DNA from: Albidovulum denitrificans
GTDB taxonomy: Bacteria > Pseudomonadota > Alphaproteobacteria > Rhodobacterales > Rhodobacteraceae
Direction of reading: 5' to 3'
Assembly: GCF_002973535.1 (NCBI RefSeq)
Contig: NZ_PVEP01000001.1
Coordinates: 992,001 to 1,056,000, forward strand
Length of the DNA stretch: 64,000 bases
Shown here: positions 7,723-17,224 of the stretch, piece by piece
Layout: the number at the start of each line of letters is the position of its first letter
Numbering within the stretch: the stretch's first letter is position 1
Program-made: the position numbers and the translations under genes
The notes under the pieces: model-generated
What the model saw: the letters and a program-made list of their open reading frames with translations, nothing else
Databases searched by the model: none
What the model was told of the DNA's origin: nothing

Positions 7723-9885
7723 ATGACACAGGCAGATTTCCTCAAGGCCCCCTTCCCGACCCCGGCATCGCTGCCAAAACTGGACTGGACCGGCCCGCAC
7801 CGCTTCTTCAACCGTGAACTCAGCTGGCTGGCCTTCAACTGGCGGGTTCTGGATGAGGCGCGCAACCCCCGTGTCCCGCTTCTGGAACGGGTGCGGTTCC
7901 TGTCGATCTCGGCCACCAACCTCGATGAATTCTACACCGTCCGCGTCGCGGGCCTGCGCGAGTTGACGCGCGAGGGGACCACCGTCTGTTCCGACGACGG
8001 TCTGTCGCCCGCCGAACAGCTCAAGCGCATCGACGCCGATGCGCGCCGCCTGATGCAGGTGCAACAGACCGTCTGGAACAAGCTGAAGCGCGAACTGGAA
8101 AGCGCCGGGATCGCACTTCTGACCCGCGCGAAGCTGACGAAACGGGATGAGGAATTCCTGTCCACCTATTTCATGAGCCAGGTCTTCCCGGTCCTTTCGC
8201 CCCTTGCCATCGACCCGGCCCACCCCTTCCCGTTCATCCCCAACACCGGCTTCTGCCTTGCGCTGGAACTGGAACGCGGCGACCGGCGGCGGTTGCAGGC
8301 GCTTCTGCCGATCCCGCAGCAGATCGCCCGTTTCGTCGCCCTGCCCGGCGGCAAGCGCTTTCTTCCGCTTGAGGAATTGCTGCTTCTCCATCTCGGCTCG
8401 CTCTTTCCCGGTTACCGCGACACCGGCCATTGCGCCTTCCGCGTCCTGCGCGACAGCGACATCGAGGTCGAGGATGAGGCCGAAGACCTTGTGCGCGAAT
8501 TCGAAACCGCGCTGAAACGCCGCCGCCGGGGTCAGGTGATCCGCATGAAGATCACCGCCGGCGCGCCCGAAGGCCTGCGCGCGCTGATCATGGAGGAACT
8601 TGGCGTCAGCCCCGATGAGGTGGTTGAGGTCAAGGGCATGGTCGGCGTCGCCGATCTGAAGGAACTGGTGCTGGACAGCCGCCGCGACCTGCAATGGCCC
8701 GCCTTCACGCCCCGCGTGCCGGAGCGCGTGCAAGACCATGACGGCGACATGTTCGCGGCGATCCGCAAGAAGGACATGCTGCTGCATCACCCGTATGAGA
8801 CCTTCGACATGGTCATCCGCTTTCTCAATCAGGCGGCGGCGGACCCGAACGTGCTGGCAATCAAGCAGACGCTTTACCGCACCTCGAATGACAGCCCGAT
8901 CGTCGCCGCGCTCTGCGACGCCGCCGAAAGCGGCAAGTCGGTGACGGCACTGGTGGAACTGAAGGCGCGCTTTGACGAGGCCGCGAATATCCGCCAGTCG
9001 CGGCGGCTGGAACGCGCGGGCGCCCATGTCGTCTACGGCTTCATCAACTACAAGACCCATGCCAAGATCTCGACCGTGGTCCGGCGCGAGGGCGACCAGC
9101 TGGTGACCTATACCCATTACGGCACCGGCAACTATCACCCGATCACCGCGCGCATCTATACCGACCTGTCCTTTTTTACCTGCGATCCGGCGCTGGGGCG
9201 GGACGCGACCAAGGTCTTCAACTATCTCTCCGGCTATGTGCAGCCCGAGGGGCTGGAAAACCTGTCCATCTCTCCCATCTCGCTCAAACCCCGCCTGCTG
9301 GAGCTGATCGCGACCGAGGCCGATCATGCCCGCGCCGGACGCCCGGCGGAAATCTGGGCCAAGATGAATTCGATCATCGAGGCCGACGTGATCGACGCGC
9401 TTTATGCCGCCAGCCAGGCCGGGGTGAAGATCAACCTTGTCGTGCGCGGCATCTGCGGCCTGCGCCCCGGCATCAAGGGACTGTCCGAGAATATCCGCGT
9501 CAAGTCCATCGTCGGGCGGTTTCTGGAACACAGCCGTATCGTCTGTTTCGGCAACGGCCATGGCCTGCCCTCGAAACATGCGCGCGTCTTCTTTTCCTCG
9601 GCCGACTGGATGGGCCGCAACCTGAACCGCCGGGTGGAAACGCTGGTCGAGGCGATGAACCCGACCGTCAAGGCGCAGATCGTCAGCCAGATCATGGCGG
9701 CGAACCTTGCCGATGAGGCGCAAAGCTGGGTCCTGCAACCCGACGGGCGCTATATCCGCGATCTGCCCGAGGGGCGCGACGACATCTTCAACTGCCATCG
9801 CTTCTTCATGGAATACCCGTCGCTTTCCGGGCGCGGCTCGGCAGGCGCCAAGGACGTTCCAAAGCTTGCCCATTCGATCGAATGA
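7723..9885 (+). CDS. ppk: Polyphosphate kinase 1
   Basis: 720 aa, full length for PPK1. It makes long-chain polyphosphate from ATP at the inner face of the membrane. The N domain begins '[20 protein letters not shown]'. The two phospholipase-D-like catalytic domains are present: His446 in '[11 protein letters not shown]' is the autophosphorylated residue and His619 in '[14 protein letters not shown]' is the second catalytic histidine. It is followed 49 bp later by ppx on the same strand, the usual synthesis/degradation pair. Confidence 0.97.
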   Translation: MTQADFLKAPFPTPASLPKLDWTGPHRFFNRELSWLAFNWRVLDEARNPRVPLLERVRFLSISATNLDEFYTVRVAGLRELTREGTTVCSDDGLSPAEQLKRIDADARRLMQVQQTVWNKLKRELESAGIALLTRAKLTKRDEEFLSTYFMSQVFPVLSPLAIDPAHPFPFIPNTGFCLALELERGDRRRLQALLPIPQQIARFVALPGGKRFLPLEELLLLHLGSLFPGYRDTGHCAFRVLRDSDIEVEDEAEDLVREFETALKRRRRGQVIRMKITAGAPEGLRALIMEELGVSPDEVVEVKGMVGVADLKELVLDSRRDLQWPAFTPRVPERVQDHDGDMFAAIRKKDMLLHHPYETFDMVIRFLNQAAADPNVLAIKQTLYRTSNDSPIVAALCDAAESGKSVTALVELKARFDEAANIRQSRRLERAGAHVVYGFINYKTHAKISTVVRREGDQLVTYTHYGTGNYHPITARIYTDLSFFTCDPALGRDATKVFNYLSGYVQPEGLENLSISPISLKPRLLELIATEADHARAGRPAEIWAKMNSIIEADVIDALYAASQAGVKINLVVRGICGLRPGIKGLSENIRVKSIVGRFLEHSRIVCFGNGHGLPSKHARVFFSSADWMGRNLNRRVETLVEAMNPTVKAQIVSQIMAANLADEAQSWVLQPDGRYIRDLPEGRDDIFNCHRFFMEYPSLSGRGSAGAKDVPKLAHSIE

Positions 9886-9934
9886 ATTGTAGACCGGGGG
9901 CGCGCAACGAATCCGTCACGCCCGGAGGTCCCCG

Positions 9935-11482
9935 ATGAACCGTGAAGCCAAACGGGCGATGGATGAGGGCGGACCCTTTGGCCGCCCGCTGTTCGACGAC
10001 CCTTCCGCACGGGCGCTGGAACGGGTCGGCGTGGTCGATGTCGGGTCGAACTCTGTCCGTCTGGTGGTCTTCGACGGCGCCGCGCGCAGCCCGGCCTATT
10101 TCTACAACGAAAAGGTCATGGCAGGCCTTGGTCAGGGGCTGGTCGAAACCGGGCGGCTGAACCCGCAGGGCCGCGAACGCGCGCTTTCGGCGCTGAAGCG
10201 CTTTGCTGCGCTCGCCAGGGGCATGGCGCTGCCGACGCTGTCCTGCGTCGCCACCGCCGCCGTGCGCGAGGCCGAGGACGGCCCGGACTTCCAGAAACAG
10301 GTCGAAAAGGAAACCGGCCTCAAGCTCTGGGTCATCGACGGCCAGGAAGAGGCGCGGCTGTCGGCGCAGGGTGTGCTGCTGGGCTGGCCCGAGGCCGAAG
10401 GGCTGGTCTGCGACATCGGCGGCAACTCGATGGAACTGGCCGAGGTGTCGGGCGGCAAGGTCGGGCGCCGCGTGACCTCCCCCCTTGGCCCGTTCCGGCT
10501 GCAACAGGTGAAGGGCGGCAAGAAGGGCGTTCACGATTTCATCGAACGCACCATCGCGGATCTGGCCGAACAGATCGGCACCCACCATGACCGCATCTAC
10601 CTTGTCGGCGGCTCATGGCGCGCCATCGCCCGGCTGGACATGGAACGGCGCGGCTACCCGATGACGGTCCTGCACGAATACCGCATGGGGCCGCAATCGG
10701 TGCTGCAAACGGTGCAGTGGATCGGCAAGTCGAATCTGGATGATCTGCGCGCGAAAACCGGCACCTCGGCCGCGCGGATGGACCTTGTCCCGCTGGCCAG
10801 CCAGGTGCTGCGGCAACTGGTCCTGACCTTCCACCCGCAGGAAATCGACGTGTCGTCCTATGGTATCCGCGAGGGGCTGCTTTACGAACAGATGCCCGCG
10901 CGGCTGCGCTCCCGCGATCCGCTGATCGAGGCCTGCCGTCATGCCGAACGCACGATGGCGCGCATCCCCGGCTTCGGCAAGAAGCTGTTCGCCTTCATCG
11001 AACCCTTGTATCGCAATGTCTCGGACGAACGGCTGCGGCTGATCAAGGCGGCCTGCCTGCTGCATGACACGACCTGGCGCGCCCATCCCGACTACCGGGC
11101 CGAGGTCTGTTTCGACAACGCCACGCGCGCTAACCTTGGCGGCCTCAGCCATGCCGAAAGGGTCTTCCTCGGCCTCGCCCTTCTGCACCGCTACAAGAAC
11201 TCCCGTCAGGGGTCGCGGATGGAGCCGCTGTTTGCGCTTCTGACCGACCAGCAGATCCGCGATGCCGAGGTGCTGGGCAAGGCGATGCGCTTTGGCGCGA
11301 TGTTCTCGATCAAGTCGCCCGAGGATGCGGGCAAGCTGACCTGGCGGCCGAAGAAGAAAATCCTTGAACTGACGCTGAACCCCGAAGCCGAGGCGCTGTT
11401 CGGTGAGGTGGCGCTGGCGCGCTTCACCTCGCTCGCGCAATCGCTGGGGGCCGAGGCGAAGGTGGAGATGGCGAAGCGGTAG
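9935..11482 (+). CDS. ppx: Exopolyphosphatase / Ppx-GppA phosphatase
   Basis: 515 aa. ASKHA-fold phosphatase that releases Pi from polyphosphate ends or from pppGpp. Phosphate-binding loop 1 is 'VVDVGSNSVRLVVFDG' (about residues 31-46). The second is 'LVCDIGGNSMELAEVSGGKV' (about 156-175). An HD-like C-terminal domain (residues 320-515) is present, so this is the long E. coli Ppx-like form. GGAGG lies 6 nt before the ATG. The pairing with ppk suggests polyphosphate turnover as the main role. Confidence 0.95.
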   Translation: MNREAKRAMDEGGPFGRPLFDDPSARALERVGVVDVGSNSVRLVVFDGAARSPAYFYNEKVMAGLGQGLVETGRLNPQGRERALSALKRFAALARGMALPTLSCVATAAVREAEDGPDFQKQVEKETGLKLWVIDGQEEARLSAQGVLLGWPEAEGLVCDIGGNSMELAEVSGGKVGRRVTSPLGPFRLQQVKGGKKGVHDFIERTIADLAEQIGTHHDRIYLVGGSWRAIARLDMERRGYPMTVLHEYRMGPQSVLQTVQWIGKSNLDDLRAKTGTSAARMDLVPLASQVLRQLVLTFHPQEIDVSSYGIREGLLYEQMPARLRSRDPLIEACRHAERTMARIPGFGKKLFAFIEPLYRNVSDERLRLIKAACLLHDTTWRAHPDYRAEVCFDNATRANLGGLSHAERVFLGLALLHRYKNSRQGSRMEPLFALLTDQQIRDAEVLGKAMRFGAMFSIKSPEDAGKLTWRPKKKILELTLNPEAEALFGEVALARFTSLAQSLGAEAKVEMAKR

Positions 11483-11489
11483 GCGCGAC

Positions 11490-11837
11490 CTAAAGCTCTA
11501 TATCCTCACCCCGGTCGGTCAGGATCTCTGCCGGGGTCTTGCGGCGGATGATGATGTCGCCATTGGGCAGCTTTTCCGGCGGGTGATAGTTCCGCAGATC
11601 GCCGATCATCCCGCCCAACTCCCGCAGCGCCGGTTCCATCTCGCGTAGCGCGGCGCCGAAATCCTCCTGCATGTCGCGCATCGCGGGTTCCATCTCTTTC
11701 AGCATCGATTCCATGAGGATCCGCGCGCCTTCGCGCAGCAGGCTGAAGCCTTCATCCACCGTGGCGGAATCGTCCTGCGCCAGCGCGGGCGCCGCGACAA
11801 GGACAAGAACCGGACCGAGATACCATTTGCGCAACAT
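11490..11837 (-). CDS. Small secreted protein with repeated Met-Glu-Pro helices
   Basis: 115 aa. Signal peptide to about residue 20 (VLVLVAAPALA-QDD). The mature protein is a predicted amphipathic helix with a repeating pattern (MLKEMEPAMRDMQEDF, then LREMEPALRELGGMI) and ends in an acidic tail. Related short proteins in Rhodobacteraceae are sometimes labelled AAA+ ATPase, but there is no P-loop here and that label is not supported. Function unknown. It is tail to tail with ppx (7-bp gap). Confidence 0.6.
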   Translation of the reverse strand: MLRKWYLGPVLVLVAAPALAQDDSATVDEGFSLLREGARILMESMLKEMEPAMRDMQEDFGAALREMEPALRELGGMIGDLRNYHPPEKLPNGDIIIRRKTPAEILTDRGEDIEL

Positions 11838-11879
11838 GCCCCTATCATAGCCGATTCCACCGGCGGCGGACAGGCGAGA

Positions 11880-12905
11880 CTACAGCGGGATGTCGATGCT
11901 GACGGGAAAATGATCGGACGCGGTCAGAAGCGCCTCGCGCAGTTCGGGCGTGCGGTAGCAGGCCGGGTCGTCGAACGGATGCCAGATCCGCCATTTCGGC
12001 CGCAAGGGCCGCAGGTCGGGCGACACCATGACGTAATCCAGAAGCGCGTTGAAATAGCGCCCGTGTTCGTCAAGGTAGAACCGCGCGCTGACCGGCATCG
12101 CGGCCAGCTTCTTGCCGAAGGCCAGCCGCGCGTTCTGGTCGTAAAGCCGCGTCTCACGCGGCTCATCCCAGCCCAGCACGATCTCTACCCCCGACCGGCC
12201 AAAGAGCTTTTCGTATTCGTCCAGCCCCGGACCGTCGTTGAAATCGCCCATCACGATCAGGCTGTCACCCGCCGTCAGATGTTCCAGAACCCGCCCGCGC
12301 AGCCAGATCGACTGCGCCAGATGCTTGCGGCGGTTCTCGATCGCGATGCGGCGGGCCTGTTCCTCATTCATCGCGCCGTGGGGCGCCTTGGATTTCAGAT
12401 GCACCCCGATCATCCGAAACGCCTTTCCGGCGGCAGAGCGCGCGGCAATCTCCAGCGGCGGTTTTGAGAAATCGACCGTGTCGAGCGTGCCGTCGATATT
12501 CAGGTCGATGCGGAATGTGCTGTCGAAACGCGGCACGGTGCCGTCGGTCTGCACCACCTCGCCCTTCGGGTCATGCTCCACGCTCAGCTTGTCGGGGTCG
12601 TAAAGCAGGGCGATTTCCTGCTGCGTGGTGTTGTCGAAGCCGATCAGCGCCTTGCGGGTGCGCAGGCCGAAGCGTTCCGCGAACCGCTCAAGCTGCACCG
12701 TGGTCGGATGGCGGGTGCTGTCGTCGGGCGCCTCGATCACCATCACCGCGTCGGCATCCAGCGCGGTGAAGACGATGCCCAGTGCCGTCAGTTGATCGGC
12801 CCGCGTGACATTATAGCGCGCCGACCACTCCCCATCCTCCAGAAGCCGCCCGTTGCGGTCGAAGAGATTGGTGAACCATTCGACGTTATAGGTCGCGATC
12901 CGCAT
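11880..12905 (-). CDS. Endonuclease/exonuclease/phosphatase family protein
   Basis: 341 aa with the EEP fold. The start 'MRIATYNVEWF' carries the first metal-site Asn. 'DADAVMVIEAPDD' corresponds to the catalytic Glu strand, 'GDSLIVMGDFNDG' to the Asp-x-Asn metal site, and the C-terminal 'TASDHFPVSIDIPL' to the catalytic SDH motif. The catalytic set therefore looks complete. The substrate could be nucleic acid, a phospholipid or a small phosphoester. There is no signal peptide, so it is cytoplasmic. It lies 3 bp downstream of the J-domain gene, suggesting one transcript. Confidence 0.85.
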   Translation of the reverse strand: MRIATYNVEWFTNLFDRNGRLLEDGEWSARYNVTRADQLTALGIVFTALDADAVMVIEAPDDSTRHPTTVQLERFAERFGLRTRKALIGFDNTTQQEIALLYDPDKLSVEHDPKGEVVQTDGTVPRFDSTFRIDLNIDGTLDTVDFSKPPLEIAARSAAGKAFRMIGVHLKSKAPHGAMNEEQARRIAIENRRKHLAQSIWLRGRVLEHLTAGDSLIVMGDFNDGPGLDEYEKLFGRSGVEIVLGWDEPRETRLYDQNARLAFGKKLAAMPVSARFYLDEHGRYFNALLDYVMVSPDLRPLRPKWRIWHPFDDPACYRTPELREALLTASDHFPVSIDIPL

Positions 12906-12908
12906 CGC

Positions 12909-13592
12909 TCAGGCGGCCTTCTTGCCGTTGATCTCATCCCAGGCGCGGTTGATCGCCGCCATCCGGTTTTCGGCCAGCCGGATCGCCTCTTCCGGTAGCC
13001 CACGGGACATCAGCCGGTCGGGGTGGTTGTCGCGCACCGCCTGCCGCCAGGCGGCGCGGACCTGGTCGATGGGCGCGTCATGGGCCACGCCCAGCACGTC
13101 ATAAGGGTCCGGCACCGCATCGGGGACGAACCGCGCGACGAGCGAACGGAAGCAGGGCGCGCCGATGCCGAAGATACCCGCCACATCACGCAGGAACGCA
13201 TCCTCATGCGGGTGATAGTCGCCATCGGCCAGCGCGATGTGAAACAGCCCCTCCATCAGGTCGACCAGCACCGGGTCGCCGGGGCCGAACATCGCCGCGA
13301 TCTTTTCGGCGTATAGATCGAACCCCGCCACGTCCTGCCGCGCAAGGTTGAAGACCCGCGCGGCGTTCCCCTCTTCCTGCGGCGGGATGGTGAAGACCTC
13401 GCGAAAGGCCATCACCTCATCCCGCGTCACGGTACCGTCGGCCTTGGCCATCTTGGCGCCCAGCGCGATCACCGCGATGGTAAAGCCGATCGACTTTTCC
13501 GGCGGGGTCTTCAGCCGGTCGAAAACGGCCGATAGCCCCTCGCCCTTGGCAAGGGCGGCGAGCGCGTCAGATATGCGGGTCCAGATCGACAT
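12909..13592 (-). CDS. DjlA-like co-chaperone: TerB-like domain plus C-terminal J domain
   Basis: 227 aa from the ATG at 13592. A GTG 9 bp upstream is possible, but AAGGTG sits 6 nt before the ATG. An N-terminal TerB/DjlA-like helical domain (about 30-140, with 'AKMAKADGTVTRDEVMAFR' and 'IALADGDYHPHEDAFLRDVA', the metal-binding-like acidic pairs) is followed by a J domain (about 160-225) with the HPD tripeptide in 'RDNHPDRLMSRG'. The J domain stimulates DnaK. The membrane anchor of E. coli DjlA is missing, so this form is probably cytosolic. Confidence 0.85.
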   Translation of the reverse strand: MSIWTRISDALAALAKGEGLSAVFDRLKTPPEKSIGFTIAVIALGAKMAKADGTVTRDEVMAFREVFTIPPQEEGNAARVFNLARQDVAGFDLYAEKIAAMFGPGDPVLVDLMEGLFHIALADGDYHPHEDAFLRDVAGIFGIGAPCFRSLVARFVPDAVPDPYDVLGVAHDAPIDQVRAAWRQAVRDNHPDRLMSRGLPEEAIRLAENRMAAINRAWDEINGKKAA

Positions 13593-13632
13593 CGGGGTCA
13601 CCTTAGCCGCAGCGCGGCGAAATGTCAGCGCG

Positions 13633-14121
13633 TCACAAAAACTTCGTCATCAGGATCAGGTCAAGCCAGCGGTCGAACTTGCGCCCGGCCTGCGGGATGC
13701 GTCCCGCGGGGACGAAACCGATCCGGTCGTGAAAGGCGATCCCGGCGGTGTTTTCACCCGAAACCCCCGCCACCAGAAGATGCGCGCCACCCTGCCGCGC
13801 GTGATCCTCCACCCGCGCCATCAGCGCCCGCCCGATGCCTTTGCCCCAGGCCCCCGGCGCAAGGAGGATCGTGTGTTCCATCGCGTGAACATAGCCGTTC
13901 CCGCCGCGAAACTGGCTGTAGGTGGCAAAGCCGGTCAGGCCATCGGTGTCGGCCACGAAGAACTCCCGCCCCGCCGCGCGACGCTCGGCGATCATCGTGC
14001 CAAGCGTCTCAACCGTCTTCTCCTCGCTCGAAAAGGTCACCGTCGTGTCGCGGATGATCGGGTTCCAGAGCGCCAGCAGCGCCGGGATGTCACCGGGTGT
14101 CGCGGGGCGGATCTGCGTCAC
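13633..14121 (-). CDS. GNAT-family N-acetyltransferase (phosphinothricin acetyltransferase-like)
   Basis: 162 aa starting at the GTG at 14121, which overlaps the stop of the upstream VOC gene as GTGA and so is translationally coupled. An upstream ATG in the same frame would add a low-complexity stretch and is rejected. Motif A of GNAT proteins is 'LLAPGAWGKGIGRALMARVEDHARQGG', given in pieces, with the acetyl-CoA-binding GKGIGRAL loop. The overall pattern (IRPATPGDIPALLALWNPII... FHDRIGFVPAGRIPQAGRKF) fits the Pat/YwnH group, which acetylates phosphinothricin or methionine sulfoximine-like amines. The true substrate is unknown. Confidence 0.85.
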   Translation of the reverse strand: MTQIRPATPGDIPALLALWNPIIRDTTVTFSSEEKTVETLGTMIAERRAAGREFFVADTDGLTGFATYSQFRGGNGYVHAMEHTILLAPGAWGKGIGRALMARVEDHARQGGAHLLVAGVSGENTAGIAFHDRIGFVPAGRIPQAGRKFDRWLDLILMTKFL

Positions 14122-14720
14122 AGAAGCCGCTCCCCGCCCGGCGTCGCGATCCGTGCCGCGAGGCCCGGCGGCCCCGCCACCACCGTCACGCGCGGATCGT
14201 CCAGCGGCAGCGCGCGGGCCAGCGCGCCCGCCTCCGGGTGGCTGACGGTCAGGGAGACCAACCGGCAGCCCCGGTCGGGCAGCATCGCCGCCGGATGCGC
14301 GCCCTGCCACTGGATCAGGCCGGGAAAACCGTCGTCAAAGGGCAGGCAGCCATCCCCCGGCACCGCCATCCGCCAGCGCAGCGCGCCCCGCGCCAGATCG
14401 GTCGCCCGCCCCGCGCCTTCCGGCGCCACCGCCAGCGCGGCGTCCAGATCATCGGCCCGCAGCACCCAGTTGGTCAGCCGCGGCGCCCCGGTGAACCGGT
14501 CCAGCCGGAACCAGCGCGGATGGCCGGGCGCCGGGCGCGACGGATCGGCGGCGATGACCTCAAGATACTCCCCCTCGCCCAGCCGCAGAAGCCGGTTATG
14601 CGTCGCCATCAGGTCGTGCTGACCGCCCGGCTCGGTCGGGACGCCCAGCACCGCCTCGACCCAGGCCCCGCCCTCCCCGAGCGCCCCGGCCGAAATCACC
14701 AGATGATCGAACGCCGCCAT
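14118..14720 (-). CDS. VOC (glyoxalase-like) family protein
   Basis: 200 aa from the ATG at 14720, which has GGAGG at a 5-nt spacing. The ATG 12 bp upstream overlaps that Shine-Dalgarno and is less likely. It starts 'AAFDHLVISAGALGEGGAWV', the first beta-alpha unit of the glyoxalase-like domain PF13468, with His5 as a likely metal ligand; 'GEYLEVIAADP' carries the Glu. Members are metal-dependent or metal-free enzymes of unknown substrate. It is translationally coupled to the acetyltransferase gene downstream. Confidence 0.8.
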   Translation of the reverse strand: MAAFDHLVISAGALGEGGAWVEAVLGVPTEPGGQHDLMATHNRLLRLGEGEYLEVIAADPSRPAPGHPRWFRLDRFTGAPRLTNWVLRADDLDAALAVAPEGAGRATDLARGALRWRMAVPGDGCLPFDDGFPGLIQWQGAHPAAMLPDRGCRLVSLTVSHPEAGALARALPLDDPRVTVVAGPPGLAARIATPGGERLL

Positions 14721-14777
14721 TTTCGCCTCCATTCCCGCATTTCCCGCGTTTCAGGGCCGAAAACGCCCGACTCGCGG

Positions 14778-14804
14778 TTGACTTCCCGCACCCTGCCCCC
14801 ATTT
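14778..14804 (+). promoter_or_regulatory. Possible heat-shock-type (RpoH) promoter of nhaA
   Basis: TTGAC at 14778-14782 and CCCCATTT at 14797-14804, 14 nt apart, resemble the RpoH consensus CTTGAA / CCCCATNT. The nhaA start codon is 38 nt downstream. This is sequence similarity only; a single-site match in GC-rich DNA can be chance. Confidence 0.3.
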
Positions 14805-14841
14805 CAGCCCCAATGATAAGGAAAACAATCGGGAATTCGAT

Positions 14842-16047
14842 ATGACATTGGGACGTGCCCTCGACCGCTTCTTCCGCCACGATGCCGCCGGGGGGATCGT
14901 TTTGATGGCGGCCGCCGTTCTGGCCCTTCTCATCGCCAATTCCAGCCTGTCGGATCTGTACCAATCCGTCCTCGTCAAGAAATTCTCCATCCTTCTGGAT
15001 GGCGAGGGGCTGTCGAAGGAACTGATCCTGTGGATCAATGACGGCTTGATGGCGATCTTCTTCTTCCTCATCGGGCTTGAGCTGAAGCGCGAGATGATGG
15101 AGGGCAAGCTGAAGAACCCGCGCGACGTGATGCTGCCGGGCATGGCGGCGGTGGGCGGCATGGCCGTGCCTGCGCTGATCTTCCTTGTCTTCAACTGGTC
15201 GGACCCGATCACCAAGGGCGGCTGGGCCATTCCCGCCGCGACCGACATCGCCTTTGCCGTCGGCGTTCTGGCGCTTCTGGGCAAGCGGGTGCCATCGGCG
15301 CTGAAGATCTTCCTTCTGACGCTGGCGATCCTTGATGACCTTGGCGCGATCCTCATCATCGCGCTTTTCTACACCAGCGAATTGCATGTCGATTACCTGT
15401 TCCTCGCGCTTGCGCCGCTGGCGGGGCTTTTGTGGCTGAACCTGAAGGGGACGCACCGGATCGCGCCGATCCTGCTTCTGGGGACGATCCTTTGGGTGCT
15501 GGTGCTGAAATCCGGCGTCCATGCCACGCTGGCGGGCGTCGTCACCGCCTTCTTCGTGCCGCTGAAGGACCGTTTCGGCAAATCGCCGCTGCATTCGCTG
15601 GAGGACGGGCTGTCGCCTTACGTCCTGTTCCTGATCGTGCCGATCTTCGCCTTTGCCAATGCGGGCGTGGTGCTGAAGGGGCTGACCTTCGGCGACCTCT
15701 TCGCGCCGCTTCCCCTTGGCATCGCCGCCGGTCTGGTGCTGGGCAAGCAGATCGGCGTCTTCGGTGTGACCTGGCTCTTGGTCAAGGCGGGGGTGGCGCG
15801 TCTGCCCCATGCGGTGACCTGGACGCATATCTACGGGCTGGCCTGCCTTGCCGGGATCGGCTTTACCATGTCGCTCTTCATCGGCGGGCTGAGCTTTTCC
15901 GATCAGGCCCATATGAACGAGGTGCGCCTTGGCGTGCTGGCAGGCTCCGCCATCTCCGCCCTGATCGGCTATACGGTGCTGCGCCTGTCCGCCCGCCCGG
16001 ATGAGGATGCGGTGGCCGAGGACCTGAAGACCCCCGCTCTCCACTGA
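14842..16047 (+). CDS. nhaA: Na+/H+ antiporter NhaA
   Basis: 401 aa inner-membrane antiporter that exchanges Na+ or Li+ for protons. The most conserved blocks are present: 'ATDIAFAVGVLALLGKRVP', and 'LLTLAILDDLGAILIIALFY' with the paired aspartates that bind the cation (E. coli Asp163/164). The discontinuous helix motif is 'GIGFTMSLFIGGLSF'. Length and helix number (about 11-12) match the family. It is alone on its strand, convergent with the cytochrome c peroxidase gene across a hairpin at 16062-16088. Confidence 0.97.
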   Translation: MTLGRALDRFFRHDAAGGIVLMAAAVLALLIANSSLSDLYQSVLVKKFSILLDGEGLSKELILWINDGLMAIFFFLIGLELKREMMEGKLKNPRDVMLPGMAAVGGMAVPALIFLVFNWSDPITKGGWAIPAATDIAFAVGVLALLGKRVPSALKIFLLTLAILDDLGAILIIALFYTSELHVDYLFLALAPLAGLLWLNLKGTHRIAPILLLGTILWVLVLKSGVHATLAGVVTAFFVPLKDRFGKSPLHSLEDGLSPYVLFLIVPIFAFANAGVVLKGLTFGDLFAPLPLGIAAGLVLGKQIGVFGVTWLLVKAGVARLPHAVTWTHIYGLACLAGIGFTMSLFIGGLSFSDQAHMNEVRLGVLAGSAISALIGYTVLRLSARPDEDAVAEDLKTPALH

Positions 16048-16061
16048 CCGGGGCCACGGAA

Positions 16062-16088
16062 AACCCGGCCGGTGGCACCGGTCGGGTT
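16062..16088 (-). terminator. Hairpin between nhaA and the peroxidase gene, likely terminator
   Basis: Near-perfect 13-bp arms (AACCCGGCCGGTG / CACCGGTCGGGTT). On the minus strand the stem is followed by TTTTCC. It lies 26 nt after the peroxidase stop and 15 nt after the nhaA stop, so it may serve both directions. Confidence 0.6.
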
Positions 16089-16113
16089 GATGGGGCGCAA
16101 GCGGCGCCCGCGA

Positions 16114-17160
16114 TTATTGCGCGATCACCTCGGCGGTCGGGCGCGGCGTGGTCGCCGTTTCCGGCGGCAGGACCGGCAGCGTGACCTCCGGGACGGTCCC
16201 GGTCAGGCTGTCGAGGAAGGCCACGACCTGCGTCGCTTCTTCATCGGTCAGCGCCTCACCCAGCTGCGATTCCGCCATGATCTCCACCGCGACCTTCAGG
16301 TCCCAGACCTTGCCGGAGTGGAAGTAGGGTGCCGTCACCGCCACGTTGCGCAAGGGCGAGGCGCGGAAGACATATTCGTCATCCACCGTCTCGGTCACCG
16401 CGAAACGGCCCTTGTCGCCTTCGGGCAGCACATCCGCGCCCGGCTTTTCGACAAGGCCGAACGGATAATAGCCATGCCCGCCCACGTTCACGCCCGAATG
16501 GCAAGAGGAACAACCCTTGTCCATGAAGACCGCAAGCCCCGCCTTGGCATCGTCCGACAGCGCCGCATCGTCGCCGTTCAGCCAGGCGTCGAAGGGCGCG
16601 GGCGTGATCAGCGTCGCCTCGAACGCCTCGATCGCGCGGGCCATGTTGTCGAAGGACACCGGGTCCTGTTCTTCGGGGAAGGCCACGGTGAACCAGTCGA
16701 CATAGGCGGGCATGGAATTCAGCGTGACGACCACGTTTTCAGGCGTGTTCGCCATCTCCACCCCGGCCTGAACCGGCCCCTTGGCCTGCGCCTTGAGGTC
16801 CTCGGCCCGGCCATCCCAGAACTGCGCCTCGTTCAGGACGGAGTTCAGGACGGTGGGCGAGTTGCGCGGCCCCTTCTGCCAGCCATGGCCGACCGAGGTC
16901 TCCATGTTGTCGTCGCCGCCGGTGGTCAGGTTGTGGCACGAATAGCAGGAAAACACCCCCGAGGCGGAAATGCGCGGATCGAAGAACAGCGCCTTGCCAA
17001 GGTCGATCTTGGCGGGCGTGATCGGGTTTCCGGCGACGGCCGGCACGGTCGAGGGCAATGGCGCGAAGGTTTCCTTCGCGAGGTCTCGCAACTCGTCAGC
17101 TTGCGCCATGGTTCCGCCGACAAGGAATGCGGCGGCCAGGCCCAGCATGGCTCTTTGCAT
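16114..17160 (-). CDS. Dihaem cytochrome c peroxidase (CcpA/MauG family)
   Basis: 348 aa from the ATG at 17160, which has GGAG 6 nt upstream; an earlier ATG in frame gives an extension ahead of the signal peptide and is rejected. Signal peptide to about residue 21 (AAAFLVGGTMAQA-DE). Two haem c sites: Cys72-Tyr-Ser-Cys75-His76 and Cys217-Ser-Ser-Cys220-His221. The protein reduces H2O2 in the periplasm with electrons from cytochrome c. 'NSPTVLNSVLNEAQFWDGRA' is a family hallmark. An FNR-like box upstream fits the oxygen-limited expression known for such peroxidases. Confidence 0.93.
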   Translation of the reverse strand: MQRAMLGLAAAFLVGGTMAQADELRDLAKETFAPLPSTVPAVAGNPITPAKIDLGKALFFDPRISASGVFSCYSCHNLTTGGDDNMETSVGHGWQKGPRNSPTVLNSVLNEAQFWDGRAEDLKAQAKGPVQAGVEMANTPENVVVTLNSMPAYVDWFTVAFPEEQDPVSFDNMARAIEAFEATLITPAPFDAWLNGDDAALSDDAKAGLAVFMDKGCSSCHSGVNVGGHGYYPFGLVEKPGADVLPEGDKGRFAVTETVDDEYVFRASPLRNVAVTAPYFHSGKVWDLKVAVEIMAESQLGEALTDEEATQVVAFLDSLTGTVPEVTLPVLPPETATTPRPTAEVIAQ

Positions 17161-17224
17161 GGTCTTCTCCAAAGTTGATACACGTTCCCGCATACAACTT
17201 TGGTTATATATTCAGATTCTTGCG

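Noticed and set aside
7507-9873. 788-codon open frame on the minus strand
   Set aside because: It is the antisense shadow of ppk and hdaA; the composition (Gly/Arg/Asp/His-rich, no family blocks) is that of GC-rich antisense frames, and ppk is complete with both catalytic histidines.
11490-11837. Labelling the small secreted protein as an AAA+ ATPase
   Set aside because: 115 residues with a signal peptide and no Walker motifs.
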